The notes below the pieces were generated by a model that did not search any database, had not been told where the DNA came from, and saw only the letters and a program-made list of their open reading frames with translations. From assembly GCF_001428045.1 (NCBI RefSeq), contig NZ_LMSD01000014.1, positions 43,741-107,740 of the forward strand: 64,000 nt of DNA. Reading direction: 5' to 3'. The number at the start of each line of letters is the position of its first letter. Within the stretch, counting starts at the first letter, position 1. A program made the translations under genes and the position numbers. The DNA is from Paenibacillus sp. Soil750 (lineage in GTDB: Bacteria > Bacillota > Bacilli > Paenibacillales > NBRC-103111). Of this stretch, positions 27,768 to 37,000 are shown piece by piece.

Positions 27768-27803
27768 AAACCGTACGGCGTTGGTGCCGATACGGTTTTT
27801 TTC
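27768..27803 (+). terminator. rho-independent terminator of fabI
   Basis: Stem AAACCGTACGGC / GCCGATACGGTTT with one bulged base, loop of 6 nt, then a run of T. Confidence 0.9.
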
Positions 27804-27929
27804 GTTTAAATTCCACGCCAATGTGAAAATGTACGAATAAATTAGGATGAAACGCACTAGTATTAGAAACGTATAATTTACTATACTTAACGTAATATCT
27901 AAATTAATGAAAAGAAAGAGTTGATATAT

Positions 27930-28796
27930 ATGGTAAATGGTGGAACGGAATCATTTGTTGTTGGTAGTAAAAGTTTTACAGCTGTAGCTATTAATACGGC
28001 AGCTAAGGCAGGTCAGTGGATCAAAACGAAGCTCGGAGATATAAATCATGTAGGGACGAAATTCTCGGCTCAAGACCTCGTGACCGAGGTTGATAAAGGT
28101 TCTGAGAAGTTGATTCGTAATCTGATTATGACGCATTTCCCTAACCATTCCATCCTTGGGGAAGAAGGCGTAGAGCCAGGTCCTGAGGCGTCAGCCAAAG
28201 CATTGCAAGAAATGAGTGATGAAGAGTATCTCTGGATCGTAGATCCAATTGATGGCACGACGAACTTCGTTCATGGATTTCCATTCTTCTCCGTGTCGAT
28301 TGCATTGGCGCATAAAGGGGAAGTTATCGTAGGCGTCGTTTACGACCCATCACGAGACGAATTATTCGTTGCTGAGAAGGGGAAAGGCGCTTACATGCAC
28401 GGTAAAAAGACAGAGGTCTCCGAAGATGAGACGCTGCTTACCAGCTTAATCGCTACTGGATTCCCGGCGGACCGTGATGGAGCGCTGCCTATTAATCTGC
28501 AGGGCGTTCAGGCGCTTTCGCCGAAAGTTCGTAACATCCGTGTGGCAGGCTCCGCAGCGCTGCATTTGGCCTATGTGGCTGCTGGGCGTCTTAGCGGCTT
28601 TTGGGAAATCGGTCTCAACGCCTGGGACATTGCAGCAGGTGCCTTGCTTATTACAGAGTCAGGTGGTCGTGTGACGGATACGGAAGGCAAGCCTTACCAC
28701 TTGGGCGTTCGTAACGTGATGGCGACGAATGGACATATTCACGAAGAGTTCCAGAACGAGCTCGCCGTAGCTCAAGCGACAGGGTATGTGAAGTAA
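27930..28796 (+). CDS. suhB: inositol monophosphatase family protein
   Basis: A 288-residue Mg-dependent sugar/inositol phosphatase (IMPase/SuhB family). The metal-binding motifs are all present: the Glu of ILGEEGVEPG, WIVDPIDGTTNFVHG and NAWDIAAGALLITESGG. The precise substrate is not determined by sequence; members act on myo-inositol-1-phosphate, fructose-1,6-bisphosphate or NADP. The start is at the ATG 27930, about 9 nt after AAAGAAAGAG; a TTG at 27921 lies too close to that site. Confidence 0.93.
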   Translation: MVNGGTESFVVGSKSFTAVAINTAAKAGQWIKTKLGDINHVGTKFSAQDLVTEVDKGSEKLIRNLIMTHFPNHSILGEEGVEPGPEASAKALQEMSDEEYLWIVDPIDGTTNFVHGFPFFSVSIALAHKGEVIVGVVYDPSRDELFVAEKGKGAYMHGKKTEVSEDETLLTSLIATGFPADRDGALPINLQGVQALSPKVRNIRVAGSAALHLAYVAAGRLSGFWEIGLNAWDIAAGALLITESGGRVTDTEGKPYHLGVRNVMATNGHIHEEFQNELAVAQATGYVK

Positions 28797-28849
28797 AAAA
28801 ACCTCTTGCAAGGTCGTTTCCTCAGGGATGACTCAGCAAGAGGTTTTTT
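28797..28849. terminator. bidirectional-looking terminator after the suhB-like gene
   Basis: Stem AAAACCTCTTGC / GCAAGAGGTTTT around a 26-nt loop, followed by T's; the left A-run overlaps the stop codon region. Confidence 0.88.
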
Positions 28850-28909
28850 CCTCTATTTGGAACAGAGACAGCTCGTCGTAAAAGTCTGGTGAAATCCGTT
28901 CAAATCCAC

Positions 28910-28943
28910 TATAATATGAGATATCTCATTTATTTAAACGTTT
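28910..28943 (+). promoter_or_regulatory. candidate promoter and LacI-type operator of kdgK-eda
   Basis: A perfect TATAAT (28910-28915) has only a weak -35 (TGGTGA, 17 nt upstream). The palindrome AAACGTTT (28936-28943) lies just after the expected transcription start, where a repressor would block elongation. The sequence recalls operators of LacI-family sugar-acid repressors such as KdgR. No such repressor gene is in the window. Confidence 0.4.
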
Positions 28944-28991
28944 CAATTAACGGGACACGCGAGTCGTGATCGGAATGGATGGAGTGCTTCT

Positions 28992-29957
28992 ATGTCGGTA
29001 AATACAGGATCAGGACCAGATATTATTACGTTTGGAGAAACAATGGCTCTGCTTATGCCTTCAGGCGGTAAGGGCTTAGAGTACTCATCGGAGCTGCATA
29101 GCCTGTTTGGCGGTGCAGAGAGCAATGTGGCGATCGGCATTTCACGCCTTGGCGGTCATGTAGGTTGGTTCGGCAGACTAGGTAAGGACCCGTTAGGTCG
29201 TATGATTTTCAAAAAAATCCGTGGTGAAGGTGTCGATGTTTCCCGTGCGGAATTGACGCCCGATGCGCCAACAGGACTCATGATGCGTGAAGTTCTAATG
29301 GGCAAAACGTCCGTTTACTACTATCGCAAAAACTCGGCAGCAAGTCAGATGAGCCCAAAACATTTGGATGAGGCCTACATCGCTGGGGCTAAAATATTGC
29401 ATATTACCGGTATCACACCGGCGTTAAGCGAGTCGTGTAGAGAGGCAGCATTCGAAGCTATTCGTTTGGCTCGTAAGCATGGCGTGAGGGTTAGCTTTGA
29501 TCCGAATCTGCGATTGAAGTTGTGGAACATTGAAGAGGCGCGTCCTGTGCTGCTTGAACTGGCGAAACTGTCGGATATTTTCCTGCCAGGCTTGGACGAA
29601 CTGAAACTGCTGTACCAAACAGAGGACTGGGATGTGATCGTGAGCAAGCTTCGCGAGCTATCTGCTGTATCTATCGTCAAAGGTGGCGAGGACGTGACTT
29701 ATGTGGTGACAGCAGATACGATTACAACAGTGCCTTACTTCAAAGCAGAGCAAGTCATTGATACCGTGGGTGCGGGCGATGGGTTCTGTGCGGGCTTTTT
29801 GGTGGGCGTGCTGAAAGCGTATGAGTACCCTGAGGCTGTTCGAATTGGGAATCTGGTGGGTTCCATGATCGTGCAGACGGAAGGCGACTGGGAAGGCGCT
29901 CCGACGTGGGAGCAAGTGGAAGCGGTACTTAACAACATTAAACATATTGAACGTTAA
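28992..29957 (+). CDS. kdgK: 2-keto-3-deoxygluconate kinase (PfkB family)
   Basis: Phosphorylates 2-keto-3-deoxygluconate (KDG) to KDPG in pectin/uronate breakdown. The 321-residue ribokinase-fold protein has the N-terminal TFGETMALLMPSGGKG and GGAESNVAIGISRLG signatures and the C-terminal PfkB motif DTVGAGDGFCAGFL with the catalytic Asp. Assignment to KDG kinase rests on family resemblance and on the next gene, eda, whose product cleaves KDPG. GGAG precedes the ATG. Confidence 0.9.
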   Translation: MSVNTGSGPDIITFGETMALLMPSGGKGLEYSSELHSLFGGAESNVAIGISRLGGHVGWFGRLGKDPLGRMIFKKIRGEGVDVSRAELTPDAPTGLMMREVLMGKTSVYYYRKNSAASQMSPKHLDEAYIAGAKILHITGITPALSESCREAAFEAIRLARKHGVRVSFDPNLRLKLWNIEEARPVLLELAKLSDIFLPGLDELKLLYQTEDWDVIVSKLRELSAVSIVKGGEDVTYVVTADTITTVPYFKAEQVIDTVGAGDGFCAGFLVGVLKAYEYPEAVRIGNLVGSMIVQTEGDWEGAPTWEQVEAVLNNIKHIER

Positions 29958-30020
29958 TTGTTTGGAAGAAGATACGGAACCTAAATCATACATGCTTACA
30001 CATAGAAGGGAAGATGACCA

Positions 30021-30683
30021 GTGAAGAAACTTCAATTACTTCAGCAAATTACAAATGAGGGCGTCGTTGCCGTCCTACGCGGAGATACACCAGAAGAAGT
30101 CGTCGAAATGGCGGATCAAGCGATCGCCGGCGGTATCAAAGTCATCGAAGTCACGATGACCGTGCCTTTCGCGCTGCGCGCGATTGAGGAGCTGGCGAAG
30201 CGCTACTCGAGCACAGCGAAGGACGCGTCTAAGTACGCGATTATCGGGGTGGGCACAGCCCTTGACCCCGAAACGGCGCGTGCCGCGATCCTTAGCGGGG
30301 CCGAGTTCGTTGTCGGCCCATCTTTGAACCCAAGCACGGTTACACTGTGTAACCGGTATCGTGTGCCGATCATGCCAGGGTGCATGACCATTGCTGATAT
30401 TCAAGCCGCGCTAGAGCTTGGCGTGGACATTGTGAAGCTCTTCCCGGGTAATCTGTACTCCCCGGCGATGATTAAGGCCATTAAAGGTCCGCTGCCACAG
30501 GCGAACATTATGCCTACTGGCGGGGTTTCGCTGAGCAACCTCGGGGAATGGATCCAGGCCGGCGCAGTTGCCGTCGGCATCGGCTCCGATTTGACTAGCG
30601 AAGCGGTCAAAACAGGAAACTACAGCCTTGTTGCGAAGAAGGCTGCGCAATATATCGAGGCCTACCAAGCGGCCAAGAAGTAG
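30021..30683 (+). CDS. eda: KDPG/KHG aldolase
   Basis: Cleaves 2-keto-3-deoxy-6-phosphogluconate to pyruvate and glyceraldehyde-3-phosphate, completing the route begun by kdgK. The 220-residue class I aldolase has Glu43 (VIEVTMTVP), the phosphate-binding region PTGGVSLSNLGEW and the Schiff-base Lys139 (VDIVKLFPGN). Translation starts at GTG 30021 after GGGAAGATGA. It lies 63 bp after kdgK with no terminator between them, and a strong terminator follows, so the pair is one operon. Confidence 0.94.
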   Translation: MKKLQLLQQITNEGVVAVLRGDTPEEVVEMADQAIAGGIKVIEVTMTVPFALRAIEELAKRYSSTAKDASKYAIIGVGTALDPETARAAILSGAEFVVGPSLNPSTVTLCNRYRVPIMPGCMTIADIQAALELGVDIVKLFPGNLYSPAMIKAIKGPLPQANIMPTGGVSLSNLGEWIQAGAVAVGIGSDLTSEAVKTGNYSLVAKKAAQYIEAYQAAKK

Positions 30684-30692
30684 GTTTGGATG

Positions 30693-30729
30693 TACGCTCC
30701 GTCGAAATTAAGACGGAGCGTATTTTTTT
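30693..30729 (+). terminator. rho-independent terminator of kdgK-eda
   Basis: Perfect 11-bp stem TACGCTCCGTC / GACGGAGCGTA, 8-nt loop, then seven T's. Confidence 0.94.
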
Positions 30730-30752
30730 GTGCGGAAATGGAGGCAGGGAAG

Positions 30753-31625
30753 ATGGAGCAGAGTGGTCAGGCTAGATTATTGCTCAGCGTGAGCAATTTG
30801 GAGGCGTCGATAGCTTTTTATAGGAGTCAGCTAGGTTGGGAGCTGCTTAAGCGGGACGAGGCTTGCGGTGCAGCATTGCTGCACATGGGTGATACAGCAG
30901 ATGAGGCTGTTCTAGTCGTGAAGGGGTGTGAAGCGAATGAGGTTCTGAACCATTGGTTAAGACCGAATTACAGCGCAGCACAAGCTGGAGGCCTTGTTTA
31001 CATCGGTGTAGCTTCTGTAGCTGACGTGGAGTCGAACTTGCTCGCCAGAGGCTTCCAGCAGGCCATAGGGAGTCAGGAGTCCGAACATATTCGTGAACGC
31101 CATGTTCCGACCCTTGATGGGTATACACTGGTCTACTGGGAAGAGCTGTTTCCATCTCATATCGAGATTATGAAGATGTATGAAGCGGGCTTGGCAGAGT
31201 TACATCAAGCCATTGACGGCTTATCCGATGCACAGCTTAACTTACGTGAAGTACATGACAAGTGGTCGATACGTGAGCATGTGCTGCATCTGATCGATTT
31301 GGAGCTGATCACCATGCACAAAGTGAAATTTGCACTTGCGGAACCGGGGCGGATGTACACAGGAAATTCGTTTCAACCAGGTGATTGGCATCGGGGACTC
31401 CAGTATGCAGAGCGGCCAATCGCTGCCGAAGTCCTGTTATTTGGAGCGGCAAGGCAGCATATTATTGAGCTGTGTAAGTATCTTCCAGATGCATTAGACC
31501 GCACCATACGGATGGAGAATCGGGAAGAAGCCGTTGCACAATTGCTGAAAATGATGGCTGGCCACGCCAAACATCATTTGCGTGCAGTCGAGCGAATTTG
31601 CAAGCTGCATGGGGTCCGTAGCTAG
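30753..31625 (+). CDS. VOC (glyoxalase-fold) - DinB-like fusion protein
   Basis: A 290-residue protein with two recognisable halves. Residues ~5-125 form a VOC/glyoxalase domain (LLLSVSNLEASIAFYRSQLGWELL ends the first strand-helix unit). Residues ~135-290 form a DinB/YfiT-like four-helix bundle (WSIREHVLHLIDLE, then GHAKHHLRAVERI) with the His residues that usually bind a metal. DinB-like proteins of Firmicutes are often thiol- or bacillithiol-dependent transferases; VOC domains are frequently resistance or isomerase enzymes. The joint function is unknown. The start at 30753 follows GGAGGCAGGGAAG; an ATG at 30738 overlaps that site. Confidence 0.85.
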   Translation: MEQSGQARLLLSVSNLEASIAFYRSQLGWELLKRDEACGAALLHMGDTADEAVLVVKGCEANEVLNHWLRPNYSAAQAGGLVYIGVASVADVESNLLARGFQQAIGSQESEHIRERHVPTLDGYTLVYWEELFPSHIEIMKMYEAGLAELHQAIDGLSDAQLNLREVHDKWSIREHVLHLIDLELITMHKVKFALAEPGRMYTGNSFQPGDWHRGLQYAERPIAAEVLLFGAARQHIIELCKYLPDALDRTIRMENREEAVAQLLKMMAGHAKHHLRAVERICKLHGVRS

Positions 31626-31753
31626 GGGATACATGCACAGGGAATTACCGCCTAATTCGACTATAGTTAATCTTTCTATATGTGCCCTATCCCTGCTTAT
31701 GGTAAGTTCTATACAACAAGTAAGTGACGAAGAAGCAGTTGGAGGTCGATCAA

Positions 31754-33247
31754 GTGATTAAGCATCTAAAGGATTGGATTGTAGAGGCGGATATAGCAAG
31801 TATGCAAGCTGCCATGGAGACAGGCTCAGTAACCTCAGAGGAGCTTGTTCGAGTATATCTAGAGCGAATTGGCGAGTATGATTCGGCAATCAATACGATC
31901 TTAGAAATCAATCCCGACGCGATTCATATCGCAAAGGACTTAGATAAAGAACGCGAGGAAACTGGGAGCCGAGGGAACTTACACGGGATACCGATTCTTC
32001 TAAAAGATAATATCGATACACACGATAACATGCATACGAGTGCTGGATCGATTGCGCTGGCGGATTCGTTTGCGGCTAAGGATTCATTTGTAGCCGCCAA
32101 ACTGCGAGCAGCAGGTGCTGTTTTGCTAGGGAAGACGAATATGTCGGAATGGTCGAATTTTATGTCCAGCTCCATGCCTGCAGGATATAGTTCAAGGGGA
32201 GGGCAAGTGCTTAACCCTTATGGCCCTGGGGAAATGTTCGTTAGCGGGTCTAGCTCGGGTTCGGCAGCGGCAGTGGCTGCCAATTTAGGTGCAGCTTCGA
32301 TAGGGACAGAGACGGCAGGCTCGATTGTTGGGCCTGCAAGTCAGCACTTTGTAGTAGGGATCAAGCCGACTGTTGGATTAGTGAGCCGCGCTGGTATTAT
32401 TCCGATTTCGAGCAGTCAGGATACCCCTGGACCGATAGCTAGGACGGTTAAAGATGCTGTTATTTTGTTAGGAGCATTAACAGGTGCTTACAGTGAGGAT
32501 CCGGCTACGTTTGCGAGCAGCAAAGCCACTTTGCAAGACTACACACCGTTTTTGGATGCAAGTTTTGTACGAAAGGCCAGAATCGGTATTCCGCGGCATT
32601 ATTATCAACATTTGGACAAAGAAAGATTAGCCATTATGGAAGCCGCCATTGCAACCTTGACAAAGGAAGGCGCAACAATCGTAGATCCGGTTAGCTTACA
32701 CGTGGAACAGCAAAACTGGAACAATGATGCCATCACCTATGAATTTAAAAAAGGCCTGAATGCCTATTTATCGCGACTGGCTGAAGACATACCTGTTCAC
32801 TCTTTGGAAGAGCTGATAGCGTATAACCACAACCATGCAGAGGCTGCTCTGCAATTCGGGCAGGACACACTCGTTCGCTCACAAGAAACGACCTTGACGG
32901 AGGAAACCTATCGTCAGAAGATGCAAGCCTACAAGGAACTGCCTCTCCAGCGAGGAATCGACTATGCACTGGACAAAGACGACTTAGATGCGCTCTTATT
33001 GCCTGGTGATGTGGATGGCCTGTATATCGCGGCGCGATTAGGTTACCCGTTGATTTCAGTTCCGGCCGGATATGCCAAAGAGGGAGTTATTGATGCACGT
33101 GGTCATTCAACCAAGGGGCCTTTTGGTGTTGTTTTTTCAGGCAGAGCCTTCAGTGAACCGACTTTGATCCAAATCGCCTACGGCTTTGAACAAGCTACAC
33201 ATCACCGTGTTCCGCCTGATTTAGACAAGAAGAATGTGAGGGAGTAA
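31754..33247 (+). CDS. amidase signature family hydrolase
   Basis: A 497-residue amidase with the Ser-cisSer-Lys triad: Lys in GIPILLKDNIDT, the cis-Ser in SGSSSGSAAAVAA and the nucleophile Ser in GTETAGSIVGPAS. It belongs to the broad amidase signature group (GatA, nylon-oligomer hydrolases, peptide amidases); the substrate is not predictable. It has no signal peptide. GTG 31754 is preferred as the start because GGAGG lies 8 nt before it; a GTG at 31724 has no such site. Immediately downstream lies the tandem hairpin array. Confidence 0.9.
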   Translation: MIKHLKDWIVEADIASMQAAMETGSVTSEELVRVYLERIGEYDSAINTILEINPDAIHIAKDLDKEREETGSRGNLHGIPILLKDNIDTHDNMHTSAGSIALADSFAAKDSFVAAKLRAAGAVLLGKTNMSEWSNFMSSSMPAGYSSRGGQVLNPYGPGEMFVSGSSSGSAAAVAANLGAASIGTETAGSIVGPASQHFVVGIKPTVGLVSRAGIIPISSSQDTPGPIARTVKDAVILLGALTGAYSEDPATFASSKATLQDYTPFLDASFVRKARIGIPRHYYQHLDKERLAIMEAAIATLTKEGATIVDPVSLHVEQQNWNNDAITYEFKKGLNAYLSRLAEDIPVHSLEELIAYNHNHAEAALQFGQDTLVRSQETTLTEETYRQKMQAYKELPLQRGIDYALDKDDLDALLLPGDVDGLYIAARLGYPLISVPAGYAKEGVIDARGHSTKGPFGVVFSGRAFSEPTLIQIAYGFEQATHHRVPPDLDKKNVRE

Positions 33248-33310
33248 CATGTTTAGTTTTAAAAATACAACAACAGATCTATCTAACAGCGCACGAAAGT
33301 TTGAGGGGGG

Positions 33311-33595
33311 GAGTTAGTCGGAAAAACCGACTAACTCGGAGGATTTAGGTGCTTCGCTGGTGGAGTTAGTCGGAAAAACCGACTAACTCGGAGGATTTAA
33401 GTGCTTCGCTGGTGGAGTTAGTCGGAAAATCGACTAACTCGGAGGATTTAGGTGCTTCGCTGGTGGAGTTAGTCGGAAAAACCGACTAACTCGGAGGATT
33501 TAAGTGCTTCGCCAGTGGAGTTAGTCGGAAATATCGACTAACTCGGAGGATTTAGGGCTATGCCAGTGGAGTTAGTCGGGTAAACCGACTAACTC
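33311..33595. repeat. tandem array of six 51-52 bp units, each a hairpin
   Basis: Six units begin at 33311, 33363, 33415, 33466, 33518 and 33569. Each has an inverted repeat GAGTTAGTCGG / CCGACTAACTC with an A-rich 5-6 nt loop. Units 1-5 are followed by a ~25-nt spacer (GGAGGATTTAGGTGCTTCGC and a short variable end). The stem arms are almost unchanged while loop and spacer drift. No coding frame is credible. Found in the 490 bp between the amidase and a small gene. Confidence 0.95.
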
Positions 33596-33638
33596 GGAGC
33601 AAACGTAGGGAAGCTTCCGAAGCTCTCACATATTCACC

Positions 33639-33699
33639 AAACACAAAGAACCCGAAGACCTTATTTCCTTAGAAATAGGTCGAACGGGCTCTTTGTGTT
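33639..33699. terminator. long imperfect hairpin after the array
   Basis: AACACAAAGA, CCCG, GACCTTATTTC pair back with AAATAGGTC, CGGG and TCTTTGTGTT. No T-run follows on either strand, so termination is possible but unproven. It separates the array from the convergent small gene. Confidence 0.55.
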
Positions 33700-33738
33700 G
33701 GTCCCTCTAACGTGTGGGAGAAGAGGGGGAGATCCTAA

Positions 33739-33864
33739 TTACTTGTTTTCCGCATCATACTCACTGGCGAATTCGGCCAGGGCTTTCACCTTACCATGTG
33801 GTGGATGTTGAGCTTGTTTACGACCCTTCCATGCAGCTTCTTGGCGGCGCTTCGAGTGGCTCAT
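33739..33864 (-). CDS. 41-residue basic protein of unknown function
   Basis: A very small protein with a basic N-terminal half (SHSKRRQEAAWKGRKQAQHP) and an acidic C-terminus. AGGAGG lies 8 nt before the ATG at 33864, one of the best sites in this region, which is the main reason to call it. A longer frame upstream has no initiation signal. It resembles, in size and composition only, the small basic spore or nucleoid-associated proteins of Bacillales; I cannot assign it. Confidence 0.65.
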   Translation of the reverse strand: MSHSKRRQEAAWKGRKQAQHPPHGKVKALAEFASEYDAENK

Positions 33865-33956
33865 AGCTGAAAACCTCCTGTGGTACGCGGATGGTGTTGC
33901 ACTAATAAAATGCGATACATGCCTGTTTTTTATGCAACAAATCACTTATGCTTACG

Positions 33957-33993
33957 AAAAAAAACTCCACCCGACCATGAAGGTCTGATGGAG
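33957..33993 (-). terminator. rho-independent terminator of gltB
   Basis: On the minus strand, a stem formed by CTCCATCAGACC and GGTCGGGTGGAG (with mismatches) is followed by TTTTTTTT, starting ~16 nt after the gltB stop. Confidence 0.85.
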
Positions 33994-34008
33994 CCTTTTG
34001 CAATGATA

Positions 34009-37000
34009 CTATTCTGTAGCAACGGATTGGTCAGCTTGCATGTTGACTGGGGAAATCCGAATGAAGTTAGCTTCTAGATTGCTTAGCAAACCTTCGATTT
34101 TTGCCGCGGCTTCGGATTGACCGGAGTTCGCAAGCTCAGCGTGGTAAGCTGTAAGCAATTCAGTAAGATCTTTTTTACTTTGAAGGCCGATAGGCTCAAG
34201 TTTAACTTTAGCGCCTTTAGCAATACGACGTTCGATAGCTGCTTGATCAAGACCCATTTCTGGCACTAGACGTTGGTAGATAACCCCACCTGTCATACCT
34301 GCACAGATCCATGGACCTGGATCGCCCATAACAACGGCACGGCCGTTTGTCATGTACTCGAACGCGAAGCCTTTAAGGTTTGCACGAGCTGCTAGACCGC
34401 CAAGCTCATCTTGCAGAGGCGTTGTGATCTCGCCGCCGAATACAACGTCAGCACCGGAGAAACGGATACATGCACGTGTATCTGCACTGCCTTGGATCAA
34501 GAACAAGCCTTTTTGAGCGCCGTAACCGAACGATTTACCAACGCTACCATTGATGAAGGTATTGTTTTTGCCAAGTGATTTCACGATAGCTACTTTACCG
34601 CCGAAGGCCATTTTACCAAGACCGTCTTCAGCACCGCCGTGTACCGTAATGTCTACGCCACGCGCATTGAATGCGGCAAGACCGTTACCAGGAACGGAAC
34701 CATCGATCAAGTTAAGTGCAACTGCTGGAAGCTCATCGTAGCTGCCGTTGAAACGGTCTCTTACGCGATGGCTGGAATAACGAGTTCCGAGGATACGGGA
34801 CTCGGCGTCCACTTTGGACCAGTTGCGAACGACAGGAGCATCGAACGATACGGAATCTGGGAAGAATTCAAGTCCTTCAGCACCTGCCGCGATACGGATA
34901 TCGGACGAAACTGCTGCTGCTTCAGCCGCTCTTGTCTCTTCAGAGATGAACTGTAATGGAGCTGGACGAAGAATATCGGACAAATCTATACGCTCGATGT
35001 GGCTGATCTGCTCCAAAAGATCAGAACGGCCAACAAGTTCTTGTAAACTTTTGAAACCAAGGGAAGCAACGACTTCACGTACTTCTTCACCCATCGAACC
35101 GAACAAACGAACCAAGCTGTCAACAGCTAGATCGAATTGGCGAGGTACGAAACGGCGAAGACCTTTTTCTTCGGCTTCTTCCATGGAATCGATTTGTGTT
35201 GCGATACCAACGTGACAAGTGTCCAAATGACAACCGCGACATGTTGTACAACCAATGGATTGCATAGCGATACTACCAAAACCAGCACGGTTTGCACCAA
35301 GCATAACCATTTTAACAACGTCAGCGCCTGATTTCAGACCGCCATCGGACCACAGCTCAACGCGGTGACGAAGACCAGCTTCAATCAAAGCAACGTGAGC
35401 AAGTTTAGTTCCGATTTCCGTTGGAAGACCAACGTGCGTCAAAGAGTGAATACGAGCCGCACCAGTACCGCCGTCAAAACCGGAAAGGGTAATAACGTCA
35501 GCGCCAGCTTTGGCAACACCAACGGCAATCGTACCAATACCAGGAACAACTGGGATTTTCACGATAATTTTGGCTTTACGACCGCTACCTTCTTTAAGCT
35601 CGGAAATGATTTGCGCCAAATCCTCGATCGAGTAAATATCGTGGTTATTGGACGGTGAGATCAAGTCTGAACCGATTGTAGCGTTACGAGCTTCAGCGAT
35701 TTTCGCTGTAACTTTGGAACCTGGTAAGTGACCGCCTTCACCTGGCTTTGCCCCTTGACCAATTTTGATCTCAAGGAAAGCTACTGCGTTAGCAAGCTCA
35801 ATGTTAACACCGAAACGTCCGGAAGCGACTTGCGCTCCGCGCGTTCTTTTGTAACGGCCAAGCATATCTTTAATCTCTCCGCCCTCGCCGTTCATGGTAA
35901 CCATGTTCAAGCGTTCGCCGGCTTCAGCGTAGGCACGGAAAGCTGTTTCATTTTGTGAACCGAAGGACATCGAAGAAATCAACATCGGCAAGGAATGACC
36001 GCCAATGGAAATATCAACTTGCGACGGATCAAGTGGTTGACGACCATCGCTGATTGCTTTGAAGCCCGCAATATGACGAATGGAAATCGGATTCTTCTTC
36101 TCTTCTTCACGCAATTTGTCGCGGTAGTCGCTGTAAGGAGCAGCTCCTGATGCAGCATCGCCTAGCGCTTTCCACATACGTTGGAAGAAACGGAAGTTTT
36201 TCGCTGCTTTCGCTTTCGGGTTGATGAAATCTACGTAACGAGCTTCAGCTTCAGCTTCAAGCTGAGCAAAGCCAGTACCTGCTTTTTCACTACCAAGGTA
36301 GTTCACGATATCCAGTACCTCAGATACTTCCGGATGGAAGCCGATGGAGGAGAAGAAACGTGTGTACCCGCGAAGCTCATGCGTACCGATCGTTGAAATG
36401 ACTTTTTCAAGCCCTTTCGTAAGTGCCGCGTATACTTTACGTGCTGCTGCTGCGTTGCCTTCTTTGTCAGAAGCCGTGGAGAACAACAAGTAAGGTGAGA
36501 TTACGTCCGCACCAAGACCACAAGCTACTGCGATATCATGCAGACTGCGAATAGCAGCTGAACGAAGGATCAATGTAACTTGGCGGCGCAGGTTGTCGCC
36601 GAAACCGAGTTTCTCTGCACGAAGTGCGATATCGATTTTGGAAACAGCAAGGTGAGGATCAAGCCACAAGCGGTCATTTTGGTGAGCTTCTGAATCGCCC
36701 AAGACGAGCAGCACCGCGCCATTACGAACAGCTGAGATGGCATCGGCAGCAAGTGCAGCCAAACCATCCTTCAGCGAAGTCCCTCTAGCGAAAGTTGCGG
36801 ATAGAACAGCTACTTTGTTATCGCCTTGTGCACGGAATTGTGCAAGCAATTGCTCCAATGATGGTTGGGATAGGTTTTCTTCACTGCCTACACCGTTCGT
36901 TCCTTCAAGAACAAGCGGAGTAAGAAGCTCAAGACGAAGGTTGCTATCCACCTGTGCAAATACCGGAAGACGAGCTCCAGCAATAACACGTGTAGAGAAG

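Noticed and set aside
33311..33595. CRISPR array
   Set aside because: Repeats are palindromic, the spacers are near-identical to each other, and there are no cas genes.
33880..34077. 65-codon plus-strand frame overlapping the gltB terminator
   Set aside because: It crosses a terminator and the end of gltB and has no initiation signal.
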